A stretch of 39,685 nt of DNA from Candidatus Poribacteria bacterium (GCA_003635255.1 PYJC01000054.1:1-39685); one strand, 5' to 3'; counted from the stretch's first letter, positions 1-8,238 are shown. The notes: a model not told the origin generated them from the sequence alone. Translations and numbers: made by a program.

Positions 1-526
1 AAGAGACCCCAGATGGACAACCGAGATTATCTTCCAATACATAAACTTGTCCATCGCCATCGCGAACTAAGTCGGTGCCAGTGATATGGCACCAGACCCC
101 GCGCGGCGGGTCTAAACCGATACACGGTTGTAGGTACCTTTCCGATGAAAGCACGACATCAGCTGGGACGATACCGTCTTTGAGAATTTTTTGGTCGTGG
201 TAAACGTCGTCAATGAATAGGTTCAGCGCGTGGATGCGCTGTTTGAGTCCTCGTTCTATCCATTCCCATTCACTGGCATCAATAATTCGTGGAATGAGAT
301 CGAACGGAAAGATTTTTTCGACACCCTGCTCGTCGGCATAGACGTTGAACGTGATGCCCATTCGGAGCAACGCGTATTCAGCGGCAATTTGGCGACGCGT
401 GAGCTCGCCCTCAGGAAAACCCGCAATCCGCTCTACTAACATCTGGGCAGCGGAACGAGCACTCCCATCTGGTGCAAACATCTCGTCATAAAACCCGTCA
501 GTGCTGTATTCCTCAAATCCTGTCAT
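1..526 (-). CDS. circularly permuted ATP-grasp protein (DUF404/DUF407 type), 3' part outside window
   Basis: This gene runs leftward off the window edge, so only the first 175 codons are visible. The ATG at 526 is preceded by GGAGAA eight bases upstream, which fixes the start. The translation begins MTGFEEYSTDGFYDEMF and continues through FPFDLIPRIIDASEWEWIE, LNLFIDDVYHDQKILKDGI and VLEDNLGCPSG. These are hallmark blocks of the CP_ATPgrasp proteins (former DUF404/DUF407) that accompany alpha-E proteins and transglutaminase-like proteases in peptide-ligase clusters. The family is known as an ATP-dependent carboxylate-amine ligase fold, but its substrate is not defined. The partner genes would lie left of this window. 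The family call is secure; the function is open. Confidence 0.88.
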   Translation of the reverse strand, partial: MTGFEEYSTDGFYDEMFAPDGSARSAAQMLVERIAGFPEGELTRRQIAAEYALLRMGITFNVYADEQGVEKIFPFDLIPRIIDASEWEWIERGLKQRIHALNLFIDDVYHDQKILKDGIVPADVVLSSERYLQPCIGLDPPRGVWCHITGTDLVRDGDGQVYVLEDNLGCPSGVS

Positions 527-616
527 TGCAACGCTTCTCCTTACTTGTCGCTGATTCTACACCGAGGATGCAAAATGCTAAAGAGCACGCTTTTAGAAAC
601 CGCGTGAACCCCATAT

Positions 617-653
617 AACAGACGCGGGACACGATTTCTACCCCGCGCCTGTT
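617..653 (-). terminator. GC-rich hairpin downstream of the PhyH gene
   Basis: Arms AACAG-A-CGCGGG (617-628) and CCCGCG-C-CTGTT (642-653) pair over 11 base pairs with one internal mismatch and a 13-nt loop. The hairpin lies just after the stop codon of the leftward PhyH gene and before the next leftward gene. No U-run follows it on the minus strand, so intrinsic termination is plausible but not shown. Confidence 0.45.
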
Positions 654-671
654 TAGAACTCGATTGCAGTG

Positions 672-1850
672 TTAACTAACAGTCTGAAATGCCTCCCACG
701 CATCGCCCGCTGCTGCAGCTTGACGTTCTAACTCACTGCGCCAACCGACGACTTTTCCGGATTTGATCTGCTGAATATCAAACCCAGCGTACCGATCTTC
801 AAGTGTCTCTCCGAGTTTCTGGGTTTCTGCCCACCGATCCCATGCTGTCTGCATAAACCCGTGCGGTAAAGCGTCCCGGACAGCAGGATCGAGTTGCCAC
901 GCGTTTCGAGCATCCGCAACTGATGGCTCGCCGGTGAATTCGCCCGACCATTTCGACCAGCCGATTGACAAAGTGTTACGTTCGCGTTCAGGCACGGTGT
1001 GCCCCGTATGGATGTTGTTGCCATTGCGGATGAGTGCCTCCCCAGGCTTGAGACGGATAGCAACCTGATCGGGTAACGCGGACTTCTTGTCCCAACTCGG
1101 TGTATAGGGGACACCTTGATCCTTCATCGCCTGTGGAAGTAGTACATCATGCTCAAAAGGGGTACGCCATCGATGATGACTACCCGGAATAAGCTCATGG
1201 CATTCGTCGTCTGTGAGTGCCAAAAACATACTTACACCGTTCCGTTCAGTAATCCGCTTCTCATTGCTCTCTTGAATTTCTTTCCAACGGATCCGTTCTA
1301 CCTCTTCGGAATAATCCTCAGGGGTGTTTCCACGGATTTCCCGCTGTGAAAAGTAGCCCGCCCCGTCGCCCCACCACGTCACGTCTCTGTGCCAACTGGG
1401 TCCGTTTTCCTGTTTCCGTGGATTTGCCCATAACAGCATACCACTAAACGTCAGGTCCTCAGGTTGTACCCCATGGCACCAAGAAGCAATAAAATCTAAG
1501 AAATCTGAAGAGCCGTGGAATTCGGCGAAACTCGACTCGCCGAACGCAGGATGGATAAGCCCTCGGATCGCCCACGGTTCGCTGTGTGCAGCACGGTGGA
1601 CGTAGCCCTTTGAGCAGTCAATTACGTCGTAGACGTGTTCGGGGGCGCACGCCTCGGTAACACGCCGCCCGGCTTCTCGAAGGATAGGAATCCAAGGATT
1701 ATCAACAAAATCGTTGATGATGACAAAACCGTGCTCCTTCAGATATTCCAGTCTTTCAGGTGTGGCACCCGGCGCAGAAAGTTCAGGTTCAAAGTCCGCG
1801 AACGCAGTCGCGCGGTAAGTTTCCTTCGCTTGTGCTTCACTTGTGCTCAT
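672..1850 (-). CDS. phytanoyl-CoA dioxygenase (PhyH) family protein
   Basis: This is a 392-residue non-haem Fe(II)/2-oxoglutarate dioxygenase of the PhyH superfamily, longer than the usual 250-300 residues. The metal triad is visible: H154 and D156 in the WHRD block, with the distal histidine in NIHTGH (H281 or H284). R291, following, is the probable 2-oxoglutarate ligand. An extra segment of about 30 residues lies between the HxD motif and the MFLALTDD strand (about 165-205). LIPGSHHRWR (220-229) is the conserved PGSH turn of the family. There is no signal peptide, so it is cytoplasmic. It stands alone between its own promoter region and a downstream hairpin. Family members hydroxylate varied small molecules, and the substrate cannot be read from sequence. 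Confidence 0.9.
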   Translation of the reverse strand: MSTSEAQAKETYRATAFADFEPELSAPGATPERLEYLKEHGFVIINDFVDNPWIPILREAGRRVTEACAPEHVYDVIDCSKGYVHRAAHSEPWAIRGLIHPAFGESSFAEFHGSSDFLDFIASWCHGVQPEDLTFSGMLLWANPRKQENGPSWHRDVTWWGDGAGYFSQREIRGNTPEDYSEEVERIRWKEIQESNEKRITERNGVSMFLALTDDECHELIPGSHHRWRTPFEHDVLLPQAMKDQGVPYTPSWDKKSALPDQVAIRLKPGEALIRNGNNIHTGHTVPERERNTLSIGWSKWSGEFTGEPSVADARNAWQLDPAVRDALPHGFMQTAWDRWAETQKLGETLEDRYAGFDIQQIKSGKVVGWRSELERQAAAAGDAWEAFQTVS

Positions 1851-1918
1851 TGTTGTCCCTCCCTATTAGGCAGTTACTTTGAATGCGGACGCTATCCTAA
1901 CACACTTGACAATAACTT

Positions 1919-1948
1919 ATTCTATCACATTTTAACATATTTGCTCAA
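1919..1948 (-). promoter_or_regulatory. possible sigma-70 promoter of the PhyH gene at 672-1850
   Basis: Read on the minus strand, a TTGAGC hexamer (1943-1948) and TAGAAT (1919-1924) are separated by 18 bases in an AT-rich stretch about 70 bases before the start codon. The -10 box is good and the -35 box is moderate. Confidence 0.35.
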
Positions 1949-2073
1949 ATTAAAATTGATAGGACAGGACCATTAATGGAAGGAAAGCATTAGAGGTGGG
2001 AGAGATTGGACGGATTCTTTAAAATGGGCACGGGGAATGATTCTTACCCCATACCCATTCGAGTGTTATGCGA

Positions 2074-3195
2074 TCAGCAACCATCTGATAAAACAATGTC
2101 GTCGATATTTTCCGTAACACGTTCCTTGAAGAGACGCAGCTTTCCAAAAACACTTTCTTCGCTATGATTGAAATGGACTTCAAGATAAAGCCGCCACAGT
2201 CGAAGTATCAGGTCGTAGTAGATGATAGGCGCTTCGTAGGGCATATCCTCAGCTCCCTCGGGACCAACCTCACGGAGCACACGGATAAGTTCCTTCTCGA
2301 ACGTCTGGGGATATCCGGTGTTGAACATCACAATGTCAGCGAGTTTGGCATCAAGGTTAACAGGGGCAGTATAACCTTCTGACACACTATAGAATGCACT
2401 ATCAAACTGACCACACATCTCATCAGATAGCCAAGCAGCTATATCAGTCGCAACCTTCATTGACTTCGTCTCTGTTTTTGGCAGGACGCAGCGGAAACCG
2501 AGGGTCCCCATACCTTCATTTACTGGGTGTTGGCTCCTCTTTGCAACTTGGATATCTTTGGCACCATCAAACCAAGAACCACCGCGCATTCTATGATACC
2601 TACCGTGGATATCGTCGACATCCAATCTATCTAAAGACCATTCTTCAACGTTGCCCACCATGTCGTATAAACCGTATCTGTTGGGGGCATAACTACCGAC
2701 CTCTTTCGTCGGCGGGTTTCTGAAACTTACGCTACGGGTGTAACGGTTGTAGTTGGCTCGCTTGCGAGGCTTAGCATCGCCCCACGGATATTTTTTGCCT
2801 TCTAACGTGCCTCGCGCCGCTCTTTCCCACTGTGCTTCTGTTGGCAATTCTTTGCCCATCCATTCCGCGTAGGCTTTGGCAGCAAACCAACTGACTTTCA
2901 CCACCGGATGGTTCGCTTTTCGCTTTGGATACATATTCCCGTTCCATCCAGATAGATAATCATCCCCTACAATTGAAGTTAACGCTTTGTCTTTTTCCCA
3001 CTGCGGGTTGGCATCAATAAATTTTCTATATTGTGCATTGGTGACTTCATACACATCCATGTAGAATGCGTCAACACCGTCCCCAGCTGGGATGAGTGCC
3101 ATCCCTTCTGGGACTTCAGGTGTGCTCAGCTTTATTGCGAAAATGAGTAATGCGCTAAGGATTAATCCACAAAGGATTGAAGTTAGGGTTCTCAT
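2074..3195 (-). CDS. formylglycine-generating-enzyme-like (SUMF1 fold) protein lacking the catalytic cysteines
   Basis: This 373-residue protein has an N-terminal hydrophobic segment (about 5-22, signal peptide or anchor), so it acts outside the cytoplasm. Residues 30-240 are an FGE-sulfatase domain: EGMALIPAG, YEVTNAQYRKFI, HPVVKVSWFAAKAYAEWMGKEL, LPTEAQWERAARG, GNVEEW, RMRGGSWFDG and GFRC. True FGE has two copper-binding cysteines after the GGS(Y/W) block. Here those positions hold D210 and I215, so the protein should not convert sulfatase cysteine to formylglycine. It more likely belongs to the large non-catalytic branch of SUMF1-fold proteins. Residues 245-373 form an extension I do not recognise. 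Both sulfatases in this window need a maturase, which this protein probably is not. Confidence 0.82.
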   Translation of the reverse strand: MRTLTSILCGLILSALLIFAIKLSTPEVPEGMALIPAGDGVDAFYMDVYEVTNAQYRKFIDANPQWEKDKALTSIVGDDYLSGWNGNMYPKRKANHPVVKVSWFAAKAYAEWMGKELPTEAQWERAARGTLEGKKYPWGDAKPRKRANYNRYTRSVSFRNPPTKEVGSYAPNRYGLYDMVGNVEEWSLDRLDVDDIHGRYHRMRGGSWFDGAKDIQVAKRSQHPVNEGMGTLGFRCVLPKTETKSMKVATDIAAWLSDEMCGQFDSAFYSVSEGYTAPVNLDAKLADIVMFNTGYPQTFEKELIRVLREVGPEGAEDMPYEAPIIYYDLILRLWRLYLEVHFNHSEESVFGKLRLFKERVTENIDDIVLSDGC

Positions 3196-3518
3196 TTTAA
3201 GAATCTCCGTATTTTAGCACCGAACGCTGCCATCGTTTCAGCAAGCGTATCGGTGACGCTAACTCTCACTTGCCCGAATTTTTAGGTTTGGGCGTGAAAG
3301 TCAGCCACATGTCTGTTATTTTGTGTCTATTTTTCTAATGTGTCTGTTTTTCTAACGTTATACAATCAAGATCAGTTTAGTTTTCCGTTCCGTCTCGGCT
3401 ACTTGGGCGGTCCGCTCGGTAGTATTGCCAGTGTGGAACCACCAACTTTAGGCAAACTAAGAATCCTTGTGCCGAGACACGAGACAATAGTAGCAATTAT
3501 CATGCCAATTGATTTTTC
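3196..3518. other. intergenic region without a recognised gene
   Basis: This spacer separates the leftward FGE-like gene from the rightward PhyH pair. It contains a short T-rich tract with repeated TGTCT motifs (about 3308-3350). I see no conserved protein or structured RNA in it. Confidence 0.5.
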
Positions 3519-3546
3519 TTGACTTTTTCACCAAACGTGCTACTAT
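3519..3546 (+). promoter_or_regulatory. sigma-70-like promoter of the tandem PhyH pair
   Basis: TTGACT (3519-3524) and TACTAT (3541-3546) are separated by 16 bases and lie about 60 bases before the start codon at 3607. Both boxes are close to consensus. Confidence 0.55.
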
Positions 3547-3606
3547 TTTTACAGTGGTTTAGCGAATTTTCCTTCGCTACCGCAAACTCAGAAATAGGAG
3601 ATAGCG

Positions 3607-4452
3607 ATGCGCACAGAATCAACATCACAAGATCGGCACTTCGGCTTAAGTGCGGACGAACTTTCATATTGGAAAGAGAACGGTTATCTCGTCCGTTTGA
3701 ATGTATTCACGCCTGAAGAGAACGATGCGTTCCGGCAAGTCGCTGAAGACATTGTTGACCGAAAACGTCCGTTTCCGCCTGAACACATTGATCAGAACGC
3801 ACTCGTCAGAGATGGAAAAGCAGCGCAGCAAGGTATCTATGCGATGCACAAGATCCATTTCCCGAGCTGCTACGACCCAGAATTCCTCGCCCGTGTGCGT
3901 GATCCACGACTAACCGACCCGATTGTTGATATCCTCGGTCCAGACATTCTCGGTATCAACACGCTGTTTATCTGGAAGGCACCGAAGATCGGTCTCGGCT
4001 TTCCGTGGCATCAAGACAAGTTCTACTTCCGTAATCGGTTTAACACAGAGACGACTGTCGGGACATGGACAGCGATTGATCCTGCGGATCGTGAGAACGG
4101 GTGTCTCTACGTTATCCCCGGTAGCCACAAATGGGATATTTTCCAGCATGATGACCTCGAAGGTTCACAGCAACGGGAATTCAAAATGGCGCAAGGGGTC
4201 CGTGACGAAGACGGCGTTGCGGTAGAGGTACCGCCCGGTGCGGTCATCTGGTTCCACAGCCACCTCTTGCATAAGAGCATGGACAATCATAGCCTACGAT
4301 TTCGTCGGAGTTTCGTTGCGCATTACCTCAGCGCACAAGCAGAGTGGGCGAATGGTCGGAAGGGGCAACCTGTCATGTGGGTTCGTGGTGAGACTTTTCC
4401 AGACAAGGTTCACGAGGTTGCACGCGCAGTCATCCCCGTTTCCGAATGGTAA
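3607..4452 (+). CDS. phytanoyl-CoA dioxygenase (PhyH) family protein, tandem copy 1
   Basis: This 281-residue Fe(II)/2-oxoglutarate dioxygenase has its HxD motif at H135/D137 within PWHQDKFYF, its distal histidine at H222 (LLHKS), and arginines after it (RFRR) for the co-substrate. The conserved blocks ENGCLYVIPGSH and VPPGAVIWFHSH are intact, so it should be active. There is no signal peptide. AGGAG eight bases upstream supports the ATG at 3607. A second gene about 80 percent identical by eye follows 57 bases later, so this is a recent tandem duplication. Residues 91-170 are almost unchanged between the copies. The substrate is unknown. Confidence 0.92.
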   Translation: MRTESTSQDRHFGLSADELSYWKENGYLVRLNVFTPEENDAFRQVAEDIVDRKRPFPPEHIDQNALVRDGKAAQQGIYAMHKIHFPSCYDPEFLARVRDPRLTDPIVDILGPDILGINTLFIWKAPKIGLGFPWHQDKFYFRNRFNTETTVGTWTAIDPADRENGCLYVIPGSHKWDIFQHDDLEGSQQREFKMAQGVRDEDGVAVEVPPGAVIWFHSHLLHKSMDNHSLRFRRSFVAHYLSAQAEWANGRKGQPVMWVRGETFPDKVHEVARAVIPVSEW

Positions 4453-4508
4453 ACCTAAATCTCTGAGGCTTTGTCCTCACTCCCATAACTACAGAAACAG
4501 GAATAATA

Positions 4509-5372
4509 ATGCATACAGAATCGGTCCAACAGGAACGGACTTTTGGATTGAACCCAGATGAATTGACACATTGGAATGAAAAGGGGTATCTCGTCCGTTT
4601 GAATGTATTCACCGCCGAGGAAAACGATGTACTCCGTCAAGTCGCTGAAGACGTTGTCGATGGGAAACGTCCGTATCCATCTACAAACATCAATCAAAAC
4701 GCACTTGTGAGAGACGGGAAAGTGGAACAACAAAGCATTTATGCGATGCACAAGATTCATCATCCGAGTTGCTACTGCCCAGAATTCCTTGCACGTGTCC
4801 GCGATCCCCGTCTAACCGACCCACTCGTTGACATCCTCGGTCCAGACATCCTCGGCATCAACAATCTGTTTATATGGAAGGCACCCAAGATCGGTCTCGG
4901 CTTCCCGTGGCATCAAGACAAGTTTTACTTCCGTAATCGGTTTAATACCGAGACGACTGTCGGGACGTGGACAGCTATCGATCCTGCAGATCGAGAGAAC
5001 GGGTGTCTCTACGTCGTTCCGGGCAGCCATAAATCGGATATTTTTGAACACGACGACCTCGAAGGTTCACAGCAACTGGAATTCAAGTTAGCGCGCGGTG
5101 TCCGCGATGAAGACGGTGTTGCGGTAGAGGTGCCACCCGGCGCGGTCATCTGGTTCCACAGCCATCTCTTGCATAAGAGTACGGACAATCACAGTCTACG
5201 ATTCCGCCGGAGTTATGTCATCCACTATCTCAGTGCACAGGCGGAATGGGCACGTCCTCCTACACCCAATAATAGGAAGCGGCAACCTGTCATGTGGATT
5301 CGCGGTGAAACCTTTCCAAACAAAGTTCACGAAATCGAACGCGATATTCTACCTATTCCCAAATCCGAATAA
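4509..5372 (+). CDS. phytanoyl-CoA dioxygenase (PhyH) family protein, tandem copy 2
   Basis: This 287-residue paralogue of the preceding gene has the same triad positions: H135/D137 in PWHQDKFYF and H222 in LLHKS. Differences cluster in the N-terminal 90 residues and at the C-terminus, where copy 2 carries about six extra residues (PPTPNN region, 251-256) and a different tail. That pattern is what one expects if the two copies diverged in substrate-lid regions while keeping the catalytic core. A LamG protein gene starts 26 bases downstream and is likely co-transcribed. Confidence 0.92.
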   Translation: MHTESVQQERTFGLNPDELTHWNEKGYLVRLNVFTAEENDVLRQVAEDVVDGKRPYPSTNINQNALVRDGKVEQQSIYAMHKIHHPSCYCPEFLARVRDPRLTDPLVDILGPDILGINNLFIWKAPKIGLGFPWHQDKFYFRNRFNTETTVGTWTAIDPADRENGCLYVVPGSHKSDIFEHDDLEGSQQLEFKLARGVRDEDGVAVEVPPGAVIWFHSHLLHKSTDNHSLRFRRSYVIHYLSAQAEWARPPTPNNRKRQPVMWIRGETFPNKVHEIERDILPIPKSE

Positions 5373-5398
5373 CATTGTTTCAAAAGGAGCAGATAGTA

Positions 5399-6193
5399 AT
5401 GACGATGCCTTGGAAATCACCTATGATGGTATTGATTGTGTTGATAGGACTGTTGTGTGGCACGGGTGTCTGTATAGCGGATGTCTTGGAAGATGCACTT
5501 ATTGCCGTATGGCTTTTTGACGAAAACGGCGGCGATGCCGTGGAGGATGCTTCCGGTAACGGTCATACTGGCGATATTATGGGCGCAAAGCGGGTTCAGA
5601 GCAAGATAGGAAGGGCTCTCGATTTCAACGGAAACGGTAATATCGTAGAAATCCGACATGAGGCGGTTTTCAATCTCACCGAATACACGATATCGGCGTG
5701 GATCAAAACGAATCCGAACGGTAAGTGGCAAACCGTGATCGGAAAGGAGCCTATCGCTGGAAGACCCAGGAATTATGGGGTCTTCATTGCTGGTGATACA
5801 AAACTATTAGGCGTGAACTACACGACGGGTGCCAATTGGAAGACCGCCTTTAGCACGACAGTCGCTGCAGACGGTAAATGGCATCATGTTGCTGCAACCT
5901 ATGACGGTAAGATGCTTCGAGCGTATATGGATGGTGAGATGGAAGGCGAAACGGCAACTGATATTCCGCCTGACCATAATACAGAATCGATAAGGATCGG
6001 ACGCTGGGGCGCGCCCAGAGGCGATTACATGGCAGGTATAATTGATGAAGTCGCGATTTTCAACCAAGCACTAACTGCCAATGAGATCCGGGACATTACG
6101 ATGAATATGAGAGACGCTTTGGCGGTTGAAGCATCGGATAAGCTTGCAGTGACATGGGGGACACTGAAGCGGTGCGGAGCCAGTTCCGAATGA
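5399..6193 (+). CDS. secreted LamG/concanavalin A-like domain protein with an altered 3' end
   Basis: I place the start at ATG 5399, because AAAGGAG ends nine bases upstream; an earlier in-frame TTG at 5375 has no ribosome site. The 264-residue product has a signal peptide (about 1-26, ending CIA before DVLEDALIAVW). A LamG-type jelly-roll follows, with DASGNGHTG, FTISAWIKT-like YTISAWIKT, GKWHHVAATYDG, and GIIDEVAIFNQALTANEI at the end of the domain. Such domains bind or cleave glycans or act as adhesion modules. Relatives end shortly after a TWG-LK motif. Here TWGTLK is followed by RCGASSE, which is antisense to a different gene remnant, so the original stop appears to have been lost in a rearrangement near 6171. 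Confidence 0.87.
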   Translation: MTMPWKSPMMVLIVLIGLLCGTGVCIADVLEDALIAVWLFDENGGDAVEDASGNGHTGDIMGAKRVQSKIGRALDFNGNGNIVEIRHEAVFNLTEYTISAWIKTNPNGKWQTVIGKEPIAGRPRNYGVFIAGDTKLLGVNYTTGANWKTAFSTTVAADGKWHHVAATYDGKMLRAYMDGEMEGETATDIPPDHNTESIRIGRWGAPRGDYMAGIIDEVAIFNQALTANEIRDITMNMRDALAVEASDKLAVTWGTLKRCGASSE

Positions 6194-6488
6194 CTTTCAC
6201 AATCGTTTCAACGTCGTTATTATGTGCCTGAATGTCTTGCCCTGCGATATGGGAGATAAACTGCTGGTACCGATACGGTTCTTTATCCAAAACAAGACAT
6301 TTTTTCTTTTTTTCTTTAGCTATCCCAAATTTCTTTGCCCCCAGGAAAACACCCAATTCCAGAGGTATATTAAATCGTGGGTATCCTGAATCTTCGTCTA
6401 ATTCGGTTCTGGAGATGTCGTGAATCCCATAACGACAGTCCGCAATAATGGTGTAAATCTTATCAATGCGGACCTGACTTGTATCTTC
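6171..6488 (-). pseudogene. remnant of a conserved small protein (CRYGIHDIS family), truncated at both ends
   Basis: Reading leftward from 6488, an open frame gives KIYTIIADCRYGIHDISRTE, then RFNIPLELGVFLGAKKFG, YRYQQFISHIAGQDIQAH and IRNWLRTAS. I recognise these as the core of a widespread bacterial family of roughly 150-residue proteins of unknown or suspected nucleotide-binding (TIR-like) fold. The N-terminal segment is missing: an in-frame stop at 6489-6491 precedes it, and no family-like sequence lies upstream. The C-terminal third is missing too, because similarity stops at the junction with the LamG gene. A long ORF to 6096 exists only by running antisense through LamG. I treat this as dead. 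The family match is from memory of motifs. Confidence 0.7.
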
Positions 6489-6510
6489 TTAGACAGGACT
6501 TACGTAAACA

Positions 6511-6603
6511 GGCGATGAATCGCCTTACTACAAACCTGAATCTCTTGGACAAAAGGGCGTTTCCTAAAAGGAGTCCGGTTGGTAGTAGCGCAATTTATTG
6601 CGC
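6511..6603. repeat. hairpin-bounded intergenic repeat with TACTAC/GTAGTA ends
   Basis: The left end is a palindrome GGCGATGAATCGCC (6511-6524) followed by TTACTAC. The right end is GTAGTA followed by the palindrome GCGCAATTTATTGCGC (6588-6603). The ends are therefore inverted copies of a TAGTAG-plus-stem design. The right-hand unit matches a second copy at 32789-32811 in which the stem has compensating changes. A GGACTTACG motif just left of it (6497-6505) recurs at 18404. Confidence 0.6.
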
Positions 6604-6618
6604 GTGGCGTAAACCCTA

Positions 6619-6975
6619 TTAGAGTGGTACATAGACGATTTGGTCAATATATTCGTCTTCATGGGATGCACCTGCAATTAGGATCAGATCTTCAATAATC
6701 AATCCTATTGACACCTTAAGATTAATCATGAAAATGCCCGGTACATGGTGGCCTGCTGCCAGATGATCTTCAAGATGTTGAGGCATACTCCCCCGATTGT
6801 TTGTTATCAAGTTAAAATTGTTATGCTCACACCACTTTAAGATTTCAGGGTCTGACGTGCTTCTTGAAGGAGCACCTTCATCACCAATCATCCAAACCGT
6901 TACTGATGGATCATGATAAAGCAATTGCGTGCGGTAGATTGATGGAATATGTTCGTCCAACAGATACCGACGCAT
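6619..6975 (-). CDS. DUF5615 PIN-like protein, probable toxin of a toxin-antitoxin-like pair
   Basis: This 118-residue protein starts RRYLLDEHIP and carries acidic and asparagine motifs typical of DUF5615 PIN-like proteins: D64-P-E-I-L, and FNLITNNRGSMPQHLEDH. The family is related to PIN ribonucleases and is usually encoded beside a DUF433 protein. Here the ATG (6973-6975) lies two bases after the stop of the upstream DUF433 gene, so translation is probably coupled. The predicted role is an RNase toxin. Nuclease activity has not been settled for the family, so that is inference. Confidence 0.82.
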   Translation of the reverse strand: MRRYLLDEHIPSIYRTQLLYHDPSVTVWMIGDEGAPSRSTSDPEILKWCEHNNFNLITNNRGSMPQHLEDHLAAGHHVPGIFMINLKVSIGLIIEDLILIAGASHEDEYIDQIVYVPL

Positions 6976-6977
6976 CT

Positions 6978-7376
6978 TTATTTCTGTTCATCTTCGGGCA
7001 AAGGCGGTATTGTGCTTGCGGAACCGCCTTTCGGGATGTTCGGGCGTGAATTATTGGAAATAGCCCGCCTTTTTGCCTTAAGCGCGCGCAAACGAACAAC
7101 AACCGGGGGCAAATTTTTCTCGTATTCTTCTCGTGCCTTCCGGCAGTATTCCAGATAATTTTCCAAATATGCACCAACTTTTTCTCGGTTTTGCAGATAA
7201 TATAGGATGGTAGCGTAGACCTGTTCCAGTGTAACCGTATGGTAACGATCAGCGATTGCCTCTGCTGTTTTGCCCTCGTGAATATACTCGTCCAAGACAG
7301 TTTCAATACCTATACGTGTTCCTTTAATACGAATGTCATTTTCTGCTAAAAAGTTGAAGTACTCTTCAATTTGCAT
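6978..7376 (-). CDS. DUF433 helix-turn-helix protein, probable antitoxin
   Basis: The first 75 residues of this 132-residue protein match DUF433: IRIKGTRIGIETVLDEYIHEGKTAEAIADRY, then VTLEQVYATILYYLQNREKV. DUF433 adopts a winged or simple HTH fold and is paired with DUF5615 PIN-like proteins. Residues 76-132 are a basic tail, rich in K and R, that could bind DNA or neutralise the partner. The gene precedes its partner by two bases. A hairpin repeat and a gene remnant lie just beyond, consistent with an accessory, recombining locus. Confidence 0.83.
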   Translation of the reverse strand: MQIEEYFNFLAENDIRIKGTRIGIETVLDEYIHEGKTAEAIADRYHTVTLEQVYATILYYLQNREKVGAYLENYLEYCRKAREEYEKNLPPVVVRLRALKAKRRAISNNSRPNIPKGGSASTIPPLPEDEQK

Positions 7377-7391
7377 TTCTATATCTCCGGT

Positions 7392-8144
7392 TTATCGCGC
7401 AGGCTGGTCTGGTGGTTGGGGCTGGGAATCGAACCCGTAGATACGGCGCATGGTGGGGGTGGCGCGTTCGACGACCTCTGGCTTGAGGTGATGCACGAAG
7501 TCGAACATCGGTTTGACAAACGAACGACAGCAGAAACAGATCAATGCAATGCGCTGCTGATCGGTCTTGTTGGCACCCGCGGAGTGCCAGATCGCACCGT
7601 TGAACAGAAATACAGAGCCTTTCGGTGCGGAGAGTCGGACTTCACCGCGGTGATGCGTGGTGCCGGGAGGCGGCTTGATCCGCTGGAGATGGATGCCGGG
7701 AACGTGGCGCGTGCCGCCGTTCTCCGGTGTGAAATCGTCGAGCAGCCAGAGACTGTTGGCAACCAACGGGAAACTCGGCAACGGCTCCGGCATAGATCCT
7801 AACACACTATCAACATGATAGCCACCATCCGGCGCGCCGGGATCGATAATGTTGGAGGTAAGCGTGCTGAGGGTGTAATCGGGACCGAGAAGGTGTTCAA
7901 AGAAGGGCATTACCTTGGGTCTGGCGACGAGCTTTTCATACATCTCACCTTTGTTCACTAACCACCGGACATGCTGCCCATAGCCGTTGGTGTGTTCGCG
8001 CGCCAACCCGTTCTGCTTCTCTTCTTCCGCTAACCGGAGTATATCGGCTCTGTATACTTCAATCTCTTCGTCGGAAAGCACGTCTGGAATAACAATGCAT
8101 CCTTGTTCGTCTAACTGCTTTTTTTCTGCGTCGGTGATGCCCAT
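7392..8144 (-). CDS. phytanoyl-CoA dioxygenase (PhyH) family protein
   Basis: The start is taken at ATG 8144 because AAAGGAGA lies eight bases upstream; the longer frame to 8231 has no ribosome site. The 250-residue product opens with MGITDAEKKQLDEQG and IVIPDVLSDEEIEVYR, the usual N-terminal helix-strand of PhyH proteins. The Fe(II) triad is H110/D112 (GGYHVDSVL) and H187 (AIWHSAG), with R198 as the likely 2-oxoglutarate ligand. The GTRHVPGIH turn is present. It is cytoplasmic. The gene lies 94 bases after the DUF362 gene in the same direction and may be co-transcribed. The substrate is unknown. Confidence 0.91.
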   Translation of the reverse strand: MGITDAEKKQLDEQGCIVIPDVLSDEEIEVYRADILRLAEEEKQNGLAREHTNGYGQHVRWLVNKGEMYEKLVARPKVMPFFEHLLGPDYTLSTLTSNIIDPGAPDGGYHVDSVLGSMPEPLPSFPLVANSLWLLDDFTPENGGTRHVPGIHLQRIKPPPGTTHHRGEVRLSAPKGSVFLFNGAIWHSAGANKTDQQRIALICFCCRSFVKPMFDFVHHLKPEVVERATPTMRRIYGFDSQPQPPDQPAR

Positions 8145-8238
8145 TTCGTGTTCTCCTTTAGCAGGCGAAGTTGGAAACCTCACCAGCGTGGCGTATGGAG
8201 CAAGGCGAGGCACAGATACCTCGCCAAACAAGTCTAAA

